A stretch of 64,000 nt of DNA. It comes from Actinophytocola algeriensis. Lineage in GTDB: Bacteria; Actinomycetota; Actinomycetes; Mycobacteriales; Pseudonocardiaceae. How positions within the stretch are numbered: position 1 is the first letter of the stretch; the number at the start of each line of letters is the position of its first letter. The notes below the pieces were generated by a model. The model was not told the origin of the DNA. It made no database searches and was given only the letters and a program-made list of their open reading frames with translations. The stretch covers positions 310,001-374,000 of the forward strand of contig NZ_JACHJQ010000010.1 of NCBI RefSeq assembly GCF_014203735.1, given 5' to 3'. This document shows positions 41,174-50,239 of this stretch, piece by piece. A program made the translations under genes and the position numbers.

Positions 41174-42325
41174 TCAGCCGACGACCGTGTTCCGGCCCTG
41201 CTGCTTGGCTTGGTAGACGTGGCTGTCCGCGACGCGCAGGCACTCGTCGGCCGTGGCGCCGTCGTACGGGTGGACCGCCACGCCCACGGACGCCGTCACG
41301 TCGCTGATCACGACGCGGCGGCCGTGCTTGTCGACGGTCGTGACGTGCAGCGCGGAGATCGTGGTGCGGATGCGTTCCGCCGCGCTCATCGTGTCGGCCA
41401 CGTCCGCGCCGGGGAGGAGCACCGTGAACTCCTCGCCGCCGAAGCGGCCGCCCAGGTCGATGCCGCGCAGCTGGGTGCGCAGGCAGCCACCCACCGCGGC
41501 GAGGACGTCGTCGCCCGCGCGGTGGCCGTGGGTGTCGTTGAGCCGCTTGAAGTGGTCCAGGTCGACCATCAGCACCCCGATCGGGCCACGGCCCTCGGTG
41601 AACGCGTGGTCGGCACCCGCCTGCCAGTGCGCCGCCGTGGCCAGCCCGGTCTTCTGGTCCACCGACGCCTCGTCCGCCAGCTGCCGGGTGAACGCGGCGC
41701 CGTGCAACATGACGACGACCGGGACCGCGGCGAACACGACCAGGAACCCGCTCGGCGCGAGTGCGCCGACGATGGCCCCGGTGGCCAGCAGCGCCGCGTC
41801 CAGGCCGAGGTCCGCCGCGCCGCCCGAGGGGCGCCGGCGCAGGAGACCCACCGCGTGGTCGACCACCAGCCACGCGGCCACCGCCGCCGCGATCGCGATC
41901 ACCCCACGGGTGTCGGCCTGTGGGCTCGGCGTCGCCCACGCCCCGAGCGACGCCGCGAAGTGGGCCGCGATCACCGCGCTGGCGTTGCCGGTGAAGGCGT
42001 CGAACAGGTCGCCGCCGCCATGCCGCTCGCGGAGGAGGCGGTAGAGGTGCAGGACCAGTACGAGTGCGATGGCCAGCGTCAGGTGCACCGCGATCGCGGC
42101 CGCCATCGTCCATGCCGCGGTGACACCGCCGCCGGTCTCGTCGTCGCGGCCCGCGTGCAGGCGGCGGGTGAGCTCGAACTGTGCGATCGCCGCCACGAGG
42201 ATCGTGCACGCCAGTGCCCAGTCGGTCGACTCGGCGGGCAAGATCCGCGCCGCACCGGCGACAACCACGACACCGGCCACCGCGAGCAGGCGTCCCGCGT
42301 ACACCCATACCGGCGTGTGGTCCAT
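41174..42325 (-). CDS. Membrane-bound GGDEF diguanylate cyclase, copy 1
   Basis: This 383-aa protein has about six membrane helices in residues 1-215 and a C-terminal GGDEF domain. It has MVDLDHFKRLNDTHGHRAGD, then the active loop GGEEF in GGRFGGEEFTVLLPG. RGID lies five residues before GGEEF, matching the RxxD inhibitory site for cyclic-di-GMP. It should make c-di-GMP and be feedback-inhibited. No EAL domain is present. It is 18 bp downstream of a paralogue, forming a tandem pair. Confidence 0.92.
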   Translation of the reverse strand: MDHTPVWVYAGRLLAVAGVVVVAGAARILPAESTDWALACTILVAAIAQFELTRRLHAGRDDETGGGVTAAWTMAAAIAVHLTLAIALVLVLHLYRLLRERHGGGDLFDAFTGNASAVIAAHFAASLGAWATPSPQADTRGVIAIAAAVAAWLVVDHAVGLLRRRPSGGAADLGLDAALLATGAIVGALAPSGFLVVFAAVPVVVMLHGAAFTRQLADEASVDQKTGLATAAHWQAGADHAFTEGRGPIGVLMVDLDHFKRLNDTHGHRAGDDVLAAVGGCLRTQLRGIDLGGRFGGEEFTVLLPGADVADTMSAAERIRTTISALHVTTVDKHGRRVVISDVTASVGVAVHPYDGATADECLRVADSHVYQAKQQGRNTVVG

Positions 42326-42343
42326 CCGGATCCCCTCCCGGTG

Positions 42344-43483
42344 TCAGGCCGCGGTGAGCGCGGGCCCGCAGACGCGGTTGCGGCCCTGTTCCTTCGCCTC
42401 GTACAGCCAGCGGTCGGCGTTCACCAGCAGCGCGTCGACGCTCCTGTGCGCGTGCCCGGTCGTCGCGACGCCGATGGACGCGGTCACGCCGCGGATCGTG
42501 GTCGGGCTGCCGTCGAGGCCGGTGGTGGGCACGGTCAGCGCGGCGATCTGGTCGCGGATGCGTTCGGCCGCCTGGCGTGCCTGCTCCTCGGTGACGCCGG
42601 GGAGCAGGATGCTGAACTCCTCCCCGCCGAACCGCGCGACGATGTCGGTGCGGCGGGTGCTGGTCCGCAGCACCCGCGCGACGCCCACGAGGACGTCGTC
42701 GCCCGCGTGGTGGCCGTAGGTGTCGTTGAGCCGCTTGAAGTGGTCCAGGTCGACCATCAGCACGGCCGAGCGCGCACGGGTCCTCGGGCTCGCGAGCGCG
42801 GCGCTGCTGAGCGTCTGCCACGCCGCGTGGTTCCACAGCCGCGTCTTCGGGTCGTGCGCCGCCGCGTAGCGCAGCGCGCGACCACGCGCGGACTGGTGCA
42901 GGTACGCCACCGGAAGGAGAACGAGGGCCACGGCCAACGGCGAGAACTGCGCGAACAGCCCCAGCAGCACGCCGAGCGCCGCGCAGGAGACCGCGTTCTG
43001 CCCCTCGCGCGACACCGCGAACAGTTCCGTCACCGCGAGGTAGACCAGTCCGGCGAGCACCGCCGCGAGCACACCGCTCGTCGCCGACGAGGCGAACCAG
43101 GCGAGTGTCGCACCGGCCAGAGCCGCCGGCACGCGACCGGCCCTCGGTCCGCGGCGCGGCCCCCGCAGGACGTCGTGTGCGAGCAGCACCGACGACACGA
43201 CCAGCATCGCGGCCAGCGGCAACGTCACCACGGCGCCGACGACCCACACCGAGACGGCCGACACCCCCGAGCCGCCGGTGGCCCGGGTGCGGCGACGGAC
43301 CCACTCCGCCAGCGCCACCCCGCAAAGTACGAGCGGCAGTGCCGTCTGTCCTGGCCCCCACCAGACAGACGGCACCGCCGGCCACGCCAGTACGACTCCG
43401 CAGACCGTGCTGCCGAACAAGACGGCGAGCGCCGCGGTCATGTCCTGGACGTGGGTCTTGCCCCCCGCTCCCCCTGTGCCCAT
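42344..43483 (-). CDS. Membrane-bound GGDEF diguanylate cyclase, copy 2
   Basis: This 379-aa protein has an N-terminal membrane region (about six helices up to residue ~190) and a GGDEF domain with VLMVDLDHFKRLNDTYGHHA and GGEEF in VARFGGEEFSILLPG. RRTD five residues before the loop gives the RxxD I-site. It shares long identical nucleotide stretches with the downstream paralogue around the FKRLND motif, pointing to duplication. ATG 43483 is used, although ATG codon 15 (MTAALAVLFG) is an alternative. Confidence 0.92.
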   Translation of the reverse strand: MGTGGAGGKTHVQDMTAALAVLFGSTVCGVVLAWPAVPSVWWGPGQTALPLVLCGVALAEWVRRRTRATGGSGVSAVSVWVVGAVVTLPLAAMLVVSSVLLAHDVLRGPRRGPRAGRVPAALAGATLAWFASSATSGVLAAVLAGLVYLAVTELFAVSREGQNAVSCAALGVLLGLFAQFSPLAVALVLLPVAYLHQSARGRALRYAAAHDPKTRLWNHAAWQTLSSAALASPRTRARSAVLMVDLDHFKRLNDTYGHHAGDDVLVGVARVLRTSTRRTDIVARFGGEEFSILLPGVTEEQARQAAERIRDQIAALTVPTTGLDGSPTTIRGVTASIGVATTGHAHRSVDALLVNADRWLYEAKEQGRNRVCGPALTAA

Positions 43484-43575
43484 GTGACCAGGTTCTTTAC
43501 CAGGACGGACAGTTCACGGACACATGACGGACAGCGACATGGCGATTGCCATAGGTGATGACGGTGCCGGAGGCC

Positions 43576-44841
43576 TCAGTGCACGGTGCCGCCGCGCGGC
43601 GGGACGGTGCCCATCGCGGGCACGGAGGGCCTGCTCGCCCGGACCCACGCCACGGACAGGACGGCCACGATCGCCGTGCCGACGAGCCCGGAGGCCGCGA
43701 TCACCGTGGACGACAGGGCGTTCGTCGCGACGAGCCCGAAGATCAGGATCGCGACGCCCTGGGTGACCCGCATCATCGTCGTCATCAGGCCCACCGCCTG
43801 CCCGCGCATGTCGTCCGGGACGGCTTGGGTGAACTCGGCCGCGAGCGGGATCCAGAAGTACAGGGCGATACCGGAGACCACGACCAGCAGGCTCGCGAGA
43901 AACACCCCTGGCACGACGAAGAACAGCACCAGCGGCGCGCAGCACAGGACCGACAGGACCACGACGTGCCGGACGCGCTGGTCCGGGATGAGCATGGGCA
44001 GCAACCAGAGCCCGATGACGATGCCTGCCGGACCAGAACCCATCAGCACCCCGGCGACCGCGGGCCCCTGGCCGATCTGCGCCGCGTAGGGCGCCGCGAG
44101 CGTCTCGCTCGCGAGCGTGGCGGCGATGGGCAGCGTGAACAGCATGGTCAGCCACAGCCGCGGGTGGGCGGCGATGTGGCGGAGCGCGGCCCGCGTGGAA
44201 CCGAACCAGGATGACGGGGAGTCCGCGGCGGCGGTGGCTGGCCGGGCCGACACGCCCACCAGGATCGCGAGCGCGGACAGGGCGAAGGTGGCCGCGTTGA
44301 ACACCAGGACGACGGACAACCCGGTCAGCCCGACGATCACACCACCGGCGGCATAGCCCACCGTGTAGGCGATGTGGTTGACCAGCTGCGTGACCGCGGT
44401 GCCCCTGACGAGCCGTTTCCCCGGCAGCACAACGGACATCGTCGAGATGTAGGCGCTGTTGAACGGCGCGTCCACCAGCCGCACCAGGAAGAGGAGCGCC
44501 CACAGCGCGGGCAGCGGCATCCCGGGGATCGCCATCACGAGAAGGAGCACCGCGCGCCCGAAGTCCGTCACCACCATGACGATGCGGCGCGGGTACCGGT
44601 CCGCGAGGCCCGCCAGCACCGGTCCGCCGATGAGGTCCGGCAGCGTGGTCAGCGCGAAGGTGATGCCCATCAGCGCGGTGGACCCGGTCTCGGCGAACAC
44701 CGCGATGACCAGTGCGGCACGCGCGATGTAGTCACCGATGGTCGACAGCGCGCGACTGGTGAACAGGGCCCGGAACTCGGGTACGGCGAAGATGTCCGCG
44801 TAGGTGACGCGGTCGTGGTGTGGCTGGCCATCCCCCGGCAA
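43576..44841 (-). CDS. MFS exporter of the SagB/peptide operon
   Basis: This 421-aa protein has twelve hydrophobic helices; VLAGLADRYPRRIVMVVTD is the MFS loop motif (GxLaDRxxRR). The type resembles enterobactin/macrolide-like exporters (AELTQ-like AAEFTQAVPDDMRGQAVGL). The start appears to be TTG 44841, 36 bp after the SagB stop, with a G-run upstream; no ATG or GTG fits the frame before an upstream stop. It is the third gene of the peptide-SagB-MFS unit and may export the modified product or give self-protection. Confidence 0.85.
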   Translation of the reverse strand: MPGDGQPHHDRVTYADIFAVPEFRALFTSRALSTIGDYIARAALVIAVFAETGSTALMGITFALTTLPDLIGGPVLAGLADRYPRRIVMVVTDFGRAVLLLVMAIPGMPLPALWALLFLVRLVDAPFNSAYISTMSVVLPGKRLVRGTAVTQLVNHIAYTVGYAAGGVIVGLTGLSVVLVFNAATFALSALAILVGVSARPATAAADSPSSWFGSTRAALRHIAAHPRLWLTMLFTLPIAATLASETLAAPYAAQIGQGPAVAGVLMGSGPAGIVIGLWLLPMLIPDQRVRHVVVLSVLCCAPLVLFFVVPGVFLASLLVVVSGIALYFWIPLAAEFTQAVPDDMRGQAVGLMTTMMRVTQGVAILIFGLVATNALSSTVIAASGLVGTAIVAVLSVAWVRASRPSVPAMGTVPPRGGTVH

Positions 44842-44877
44842 CCCAGCGCCCCCCAGTGACTACTCTCCGTGACCAAC

Positions 44878-45963
44878 TTATGTCGCGCGAGTTGGCGTCC
44901 CAATAACTGAACAGCCCATCACCAATTCATCCGCTGCGTCAATCCCCAACAAGTCTTCCACGGTCTCGTCCCTCATCGCCGCGGTGAAGGTGGCGCCGAG
45001 CCCCAGTGCCGCCGCCAGCAGGTACACGGTCTGGCTGAGGTGGCCCGCGTCGAGGTGCAGCATGCGGTACGTGCGCGGCGTCGAGTACTTCCACGTGCTG
45101 CGCGCGAGCACGCTGGTGTAGAAGACGAGGCATCCGCTGTCCGCCACCCAGGCCTGGTCGCCCAGCAGTCGCACGAGGGCGTCCGGCGGCTGCGGCGGCC
45201 CGATCAGCTCGAGCTCGTCCCGCCTCGTGTTCAGGTGGTAGAGCCCGCCGCGGAGCCCGGTCACCCGGTGCGCGTGGAGGTAGATCTCGGTGGGGTGCCT
45301 GCCGCCCCCGGACGGGGAGGTCTTGAACGCGGTCTGGGTCGGCTCGTCGAGCCCGGTGATCCCGCCCGCCCGGCGCAGCAGCGCACTGATCGCCTCGAAC
45401 GGCACGGGTTCACCGCTGAAGCGGCGCGTGCTGCGGCGGTGGGACAGGACGTCCAGGAAGTCGGTGCGTGCCCACGACACCGCGTCCGGGTCCGTGCCGG
45501 CGAGGGGAACCCGGTGCGCGGTCACCAGTTCACGGCTGACCGGGGGCGGCGGTTCGTGGTCGAGACGGTCCCGCAGCCGCTCCTGGTCCGCGTCGGTCGA
45601 GATGAACGGCTGGTCGCGCAGGTTGCGGGTTTCGTTGTGGAACAGGGCGACGAGCCTGCCCCAGCGGCTCCACGCGTCCTGGTTGGCGTCCTCGACGCGG
45701 TGCCGTTCGGACTTCCACGTGACGAGCACGTGGGCCGTGCGCAGCCGTTCAGCGATGGCGACGAGGAACTCGGCGTGGTCGTCGTCGCGGGCGTGCCCGC
45801 GCAGCCTGCTCAGCGGGGTCCAGGTGGTGAAGCAGCGCAGCACGACATCGGCCTCTCCGCCGATGGCGAAGCGCCGGTGGGTCAGGGTGTCGTACCAGAC
45901 AAGCTGATCAGCGTGCCACAGCAGCGCGCCACAGGAAGAGATGCGCAGGCGTGGGTCGTGCAC
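44878..45963 (-). CDS. SagB-type peptide dehydrogenase (nitroreductase family)
   Basis: This 361-aa protein has in its C-terminal ~200 residues an FMN nitroreductase of the SagB/ThcOx branch: LSHRRSTRRFSGEPVPFEAI starts it, SPSGGGRHPTEIYLHAHRV is the FMN-binding signature, and LHLDAGHLSQTVYLLAAALG and FTAAMRDETVEDLLGID complete it. The N-terminal ~150 residues (SSCGALLWHADQLVWYDTLT) look like the small winged-helix/RRE-like part of such enzymes. These oxidise residues in ribosomally made peptides, classically azoline to azole. GTG 45963 lies 30 bp after a 34-aa peptide gene. No YcaO cyclodehydratase is in the window. Confidence 0.87.
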   Translation of the reverse strand: MHDPRLRISSCGALLWHADQLVWYDTLTHRRFAIGGEADVVLRCFTTWTPLSRLRGHARDDDHAEFLVAIAERLRTAHVLVTWKSERHRVEDANQDAWSRWGRLVALFHNETRNLRDQPFISTDADQERLRDRLDHEPPPPVSRELVTAHRVPLAGTDPDAVSWARTDFLDVLSHRRSTRRFSGEPVPFEAISALLRRAGGITGLDEPTQTAFKTSPSGGGRHPTEIYLHAHRVTGLRGGLYHLNTRRDELELIGPPQPPDALVRLLGDQAWVADSGCLVFYTSVLARSTWKYSTPRTYRMLHLDAGHLSQTVYLLAAALGLGATFTAAMRDETVEDLLGIDAADELVMGCSVIGTPTRAT

Positions 45964-45993
45964 GTCCTGGTCGGCTGGGTCATCGATGGCCGG

Positions 45994-46098
45994 TCAGTCA
46001 TCATCCGCGGGCCGCTCGGCCCACGCGTTCAGGACCTCGGCGGCCTGGTATTCCTCGGATAACTCGGTGACGACGGTGTCGATGGCGGACGTGTTCAT
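45994..46098 (-). CDS. 34-aa candidate RiPP precursor peptide
   Basis: ATG 46098 is preceded by GAGGAG at ideal spacing and encodes 34 residues, ending in TGA 30 bp before the SagB start. The first ~20 residues (MNTSAIDTVVTELSEEYQAA) form an acidic, helix-prone leader-like part. The rest (EVLNAWAERPADDD) has a single Trp, no Cys, Ser or Thr, and an acidic tail. Size, position and strong ribosome site fit a RiPP precursor for the SagB enzyme. Lack of heterocyclisable residues means ordinary azole formation is unlikely. It could instead be a tiny cofactor-like scaffold or a regulatory leader. Confidence 0.65.
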   Translation of the reverse strand: MNTSAIDTVVTELSEEYQAAEVLNAWAERPADDD

Positions 46099-46321
46099 CG
46101 CGTGCTCCTCATCCCGAACCTGGCTGGCGACCAGGGTACCGCACGAAGATTACCGATCCGTCGCGCGCGAAACGGCAGCATGGTCACGAGTTTGCCGGAC
46201 TCTTAACGGGATCCGTCGGGTTCGGATTATCCTGCGGTGAACGGGCGGCAGCCACGCGTGTGCGCTGGGTAGCCGCGGTCACCGACAGACACGGGGAGAG
46301 GGCAACGGCGAGGTGCCTGCG

Positions 46322-49300
46322 ATGGAATTCCGTGTCCTGGGACCGATCGTCGTTCTACGTGCCGGCGAACCCGTGGCCGTGCCCGCGGGCAGCCAGCAGG
46401 TGGTCCTGGCCGCCCTGTTGCTGCGCACGAACCACATCGTGCCCATCGGCGAGCTCGTCGACTGGCTGTGGGACGGTGAACCTCCCAGCGACGCATGGGA
46501 AAGCGCGAAGGCGTACGTCCGCAGGCTGCGCCGCACGCTGGTGGCGACCGACCTGATCGAGGCCATGCCGAACGGGTTCCGCCTCACCGCACCCGACGAC
46601 GCGGTGGACCTGCTGCGGTTCCGGCGCCTGCTGCGGGACGCCGAGACCCTGCGCGGCGCCGAACAGCTCGACCGGCTCGACCAGGCGGTGGCGCTGTGGG
46701 GCGACGAACCCCTCGCCAGTCTCGCGCCGAGCGCGGCGAAGTCGCGTGCCGTGCACGCGCTCGTCGAGGAGTACGGCCAGGCGGTGGAGAAACGCGCCGA
46801 CGGCTACCTGGACGTCGGCCGTCACACGGAGCTGGTCACCGATCTGCGTGCGATGACCGTGCGCCACCCCGATCGCGAACGTGTCTGGTCGCAGCTGATG
46901 GTGGCGCTCTACCGGTCGGGCAAGCGGGTGGAGGCGCTCGCGGCCTACCGCCAGGCACGCGCGTACCTGGCGGACGAGTTCGGCATCACGCCAGGTGCGG
47001 AGCTCGAACGCACCCAGCACGGGGTGCTCACGGACACCCTCGACGACACGAACGGCAGCGCGCCGGGCGTCGCGTCCGCGCAGACGTTGGTGCGCCTCAC
47101 CCCCGCGCAGCTGCCCGCCAACATCGGCGACTTCGTCGGGCGCGCCGGGGACCTGGCCGCGGCGCGTGCCGCGTTGACCGCGCCTGCCGGTGCGAGCGCA
47201 CCCGTGCTGGTGATCAGCGGCATGCCGGGGGTCGGCAAGAGCGCCTTCGCCATCCGGCTCGCGCACGAGGTGCGCACCCGGTTCCCCGACGGCCAGCTGT
47301 TCATCGACCTGCACGGGTACTCCGAGCACATGCCGTTGAACCCGGCGCGGGTGCTGAGCCGCATCCTGCCCGCGCTGGGCCTGCCGTCGAGCCAGGTCCC
47401 GACCGACCTCGAGGACCTCACCAACACCTACCGCAGCCTGGTCGCCGACCGGCGAATCCTGCTGGTCCTGGACAACGCGGCCAACGCCAAACAGGTGACC
47501 GACCTGATCCCGGCCGCACCGGGATCGGCGGTCCTGATCACCAGCCGGTCGCAGATGCCGAGCCTGTCCGCCCTGAGCGGGGCGCGGCTGCTGTCACTGA
47601 CGCCGCTGTCCGCCCGGGACGCCGAACAGCTCGTCCGCTCGATTCTCTCCGTCCGGTCCCACTCCCCGCAGCCGCACGACACCGAGATCCGGAAGCTTGT
47701 CGAGCTGTGCGGGTACCTGCCGCTCGCCATGCGCGTCGCGGCGACCACCTACCTGCACAACGCGCGCCCGCTGCCCGACTTCATCACCGAGCTGGAACAG
47801 CACGACCGCCTCGCGGCGCTGACGATCGCCGACGACCCGCGCGCCACGGTGCGTGCCGTGTTCGACCTGTCCTACCGCACGCTCAGCGCCGACGCGGCAC
47901 GCCTGTTCCGGCGGCTCGCCCTCGTGCCGGGGCCCGACTTCTGCCGCAGCTGCGCGCAACACGTGGCCGACGTGTCCCCGGCCCAGGCCGAGCAGTCGCT
48001 CGGCGAGCTGACCGCGGCCAGCCTCATCCAGCCCGGCAGACCCCGGCACTACCGGTTCCACGACCTCGTGCGCCTCTACGCCCACGACCGGTGCGTCACC
48101 GAGGACGACCCGGCCGACCTGCACGCCGCCCTCGCACGGCTGCACAGTTACTACGTCACCACCGCCGACGTGGCCGCGGACGCCCTGTACCCGACCTGGA
48201 TCCGGCTGGCGCGCACCCATCCCAGCATCGCGGCGGCCGAACCGGCGCCCACGGTGGCGAACGCCGCGCGATGGATGAGCGACGAGGCACCCAGTCTGAT
48301 CGCGACGATCCGCTACACCGCCCGGTACGGACCGGTCGAGATCGCCTGGTACCTGTCCGAGTCGCTGCGCGCGTACGTCGTGACCCACGGCGAGTACCGG
48401 ATCGAGGCCCTCGGCGCCTTCGAGATCGCGCTGGAAGCGGCGGCGAGTGCAGGCAACCGCCGTGCGATGGCCGCGATGCACTACGCCTTCTCCTCGGTGT
48501 ACCTGCGCATCCGGGACATGCAGCGGGCGCTCCCCCACATCAGGGCCGAGCTGGGCCACCACCTCGAGCTGGGGCTGACGGAGGGGGAAGCCCGGGCGCG
48601 CATCGCCCTCGGGGAGGCGCTGGCGACACAGGGGTACCTGCGGGAGGCGGCCGACGAGATCGGCGAGGCCCTGCGCATGGCCGAACAGCACGGCTTCATC
48701 GACCTGCAGTTGCTGGCGCTGCTGAACTTCGGCGTCCTCGAGGAGTGGCGCGACCAGCTCGACGCGGCCAAGAAGTACGTGCTGTCCGCGTTCGACCTGA
48801 TCGAGGGCAGGTCCAGCAGCTCGACCAAGGGCGCCGCGCACGCCACCCTCGGCATGATCATGATCCGCCGGGGCGAGTTCGAGGCCGCCATCGCACAGCA
48901 CCTCACCGCGCTCGAATGCCACCGCCAGGGCGGCGACCAGCACTCGGAGTCGGAGGCCCTGCGCGGGCTGGCACACGCCTACTCGAAGACGGGGAACACC
49001 AGCGCCTCGATCGCGAACGGGACCAAAGCCCTTGCCCTCGCGGAAGAACTCGGCGACGAGTACGACATCACCGACTCCCTGATCTCCCTCGCCGGCATCT
49101 ACCACGAGCTGGACCTGACAGCGCAGGCCCGCTCCCACGCCGAGTCCGCGCTCCGGATGTCCGAGAAGCTCGACTACACGAAGGCGCACGTGGAGGCCAC
49201 GCTCCAGCTGGCGTCGATCGCGAAGGCCGAAGGCCAGCTGGCCGACGCCAGGGAGCACGCGCACCGCGCCGTGGACCTCGCCCGCGACGGGGAACTCCTG

Positions 49301-49582
49301 CGATTACGTGGCGACGCGGAGATCCTCCTCGCCTGGGTCACCCACGAGACGGGCGACCACGACCAGGCACTGAGCCACGCGGTCAACGCGATCACCATCC
49401 ACCAGGAGGTCAACTCGCCCTACGGGCAGGCGCGGGCGCTCCACGTCAAGGGCCTCGCCCTCCTCGCACAGGGACAGCCCGAGCAGGCCAAACGCGAGTG
49501 GCAGACATCGCTCGAGGTCTTCCAGGGCCCCGCGACCCCGGAGATCGACGCGATCAGACGAGCCGTCGCCACAATCCCGTGA
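46322..49582 (+). CDS. AfsR/SARP-type regulator (BTAD, NB-ARC, TPR)
   Basis: This 1086-aa regulator begins at ATG 46322 with the standard MEFRVLGPIVVL. The OmpR-type winged helix covers about 1-95, the BTAD domain about 100-245 (RADGYLDVGRHTELVTDLRA; FGITPGAELERTQHGVL) and an NB-ARC ATPase follows with P-loop GMPGVGKSAF near residue 305 and LLVLDNAANAKQV. About 450 C-terminal residues form TPR helices. Such proteins activate secondary-metabolite genes. It is divergent from the peptide-SagB-MFS operon, with a 223-bp promoter region between, and is its likely activator. Confidence 0.92.
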   Translation: MEFRVLGPIVVLRAGEPVAVPAGSQQVVLAALLLRTNHIVPIGELVDWLWDGEPPSDAWESAKAYVRRLRRTLVATDLIEAMPNGFRLTAPDDAVDLLRFRRLLRDAETLRGAEQLDRLDQAVALWGDEPLASLAPSAAKSRAVHALVEEYGQAVEKRADGYLDVGRHTELVTDLRAMTVRHPDRERVWSQLMVALYRSGKRVEALAAYRQARAYLADEFGITPGAELERTQHGVLTDTLDDTNGSAPGVASAQTLVRLTPAQLPANIGDFVGRAGDLAAARAALTAPAGASAPVLVISGMPGVGKSAFAIRLAHEVRTRFPDGQLFIDLHGYSEHMPLNPARVLSRILPALGLPSSQVPTDLEDLTNTYRSLVADRRILLVLDNAANAKQVTDLIPAAPGSAVLITSRSQMPSLSALSGARLLSLTPLSARDAEQLVRSILSVRSHSPQPHDTEIRKLVELCGYLPLAMRVAATTYLHNARPLPDFITELEQHDRLAALTIADDPRATVRAVFDLSYRTLSADAARLFRRLALVPGPDFCRSCAQHVADVSPAQAEQSLGELTAASLIQPGRPRHYRFHDLVRLYAHDRCVTEDDPADLHAALARLHSYYVTTADVAADALYPTWIRLARTHPSIAAAEPAPTVANAARWMSDEAPSLIATIRYTARYGPVEIAWYLSESLRAYVVTHGEYRIEALGAFEIALEAAASAGNRRAMAAMHYAFSSVYLRIRDMQRALPHIRAELGHHLELGLTEGEARARIALGEALATQGYLREAADEIGEALRMAEQHGFIDLQLLALLNFGVLEEWRDQLDAAKKYVLSAFDLIEGRSSSSTKGAAHATLGMIMIRRGEFEAAIAQHLTALECHRQGGDQHSESEALRGLAHAYSKTGNTSASIANGTKALALAEELGDEYDITDSLISLAGIYHELDLTAQARSHAESALRMSEKLDYTKAHVEATLQLASIAKAEGQLADAREHAHRAVDLARDGELLRLRGDAEILLAWVTHETGDHDQALSHAVNAITIHQEVNSPYGQARALHVKGLALLAQGQPEQAKREWQTSLEVFQGPATPEIDAIRRAVATIP

Positions 49583-49620
49583 CCGGTCCCGAGAACCGAT
49601 CGCGCGCCGGCCACGTGTCC

Positions 49621-50160
49621 ATGGTCATGACGTCCCCAACCCGCCGGCGCTCCTCATGGTCGTGGGCGGTCGCAGGCGCCGCGGCGGCGGTCACGCTGAC
49701 CGCGTGTTCCGGCGGCGGCACCGACCAGAACCCGGCCGCCCCGCCCCCGCCCACCTCGACGTCGGCCTCGGCCTCGGCCGAGACGGCCGCCGCGCCCAAC
49801 TCCGGCTACGACCTCAGCTCCCCGCAGGCGGCGGCGGAGTCGTTCGCGGCGGCGGCCGAGACCGGCTCTGGCGACGAACTGCTGGAGCTGACCTGCATCG
49901 GCCACGCGGCCTGTGCGAGCGAGCACGCTGCCGGCATGAGCGACGCTGAGCTGACCGAGGTTCAGGCCACGATCCGCGACGGCGTGTACGAACTCGCCGA
50001 CCACCTCGAGGGCGCCGAGTTCACGTCCCCGGTCGACGGCGCCACCCCGGGCACGAAGGACGTCCCGTACCGCACCCCCGCACTGACCGGCGACGCCTAC
50101 CTGACCCTCACCTTCGTCGAGTCCGACGGCGACTGGCTGTACCTCCAGCCCTCGGCGTGA
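49621..50160 (+). CDS. Small exported lipoprotein
   Basis: This protein is about 179 aa. The N-terminus is Arg-rich, then a hydrophobic stretch ends in the lipobox TLTAC, so it is a lipid-anchored protein. A low-complexity linker (PAAPPPPTSTSASASAETAA) leads to a ~110-aa domain with two Cys (LTCIGHAACAS) that may form a disulfide, ending FVESDGDWLYLQPS, similar in style to DUF4878-like small lipoprotein domains. The start could be GTG 49615, ATG 49621 or ATG 49627; no ribosome site decides it. It follows the AfsR-like gene by 38 bp. Confidence 0.75.
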   Translation: MVMTSPTRRRSSWSWAVAGAAAAVTLTACSGGGTDQNPAAPPPPTSTSASASAETAAAPNSGYDLSSPQAAAESFAAAAETGSGDELLELTCIGHAACASEHAAGMSDAELTEVQATIRDGVYELADHLEGAEFTSPVDGATPGTKDVPYRTPALTGDAYLTLTFVESDGDWLYLQPSA

Positions 50161-50239
50161 CGGAGGTCTCGCCGCCAGCACCCGGTCCGGTGCGCTGATC
50201 GCGGTGCGCGGCAAGCGCTCCCCCTGGCACAGTGACCAC

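Noticed and set aside
40193-43558. A 1121-codon open frame on the plus strand
   Set aside because: It runs antisense through the DUF1684 gene and both diguanylate cyclase genes, whose frames carry intact family motifs; high GC removes stops from the opposite frame. The translation is Arg/His/Pro-rich low-complexity sequence.
45963-45996. The TGA between the 34-aa peptide and SagB, in the same frame, read as selenocysteine
   Set aside because: The host has Sec machinery, but the peptide has its own strong start, SagB begins with a usable GTG and a natural N-terminus, and no SECIS-like hairpin is evident directly after the TGA. An ordinary stop is simpler.
47594-49264. A 556-codon minus-strand open frame
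   Set aside because: Shadow of the AfsR-like regulator; composition is Val/Gly/Arg-biased without motifs.
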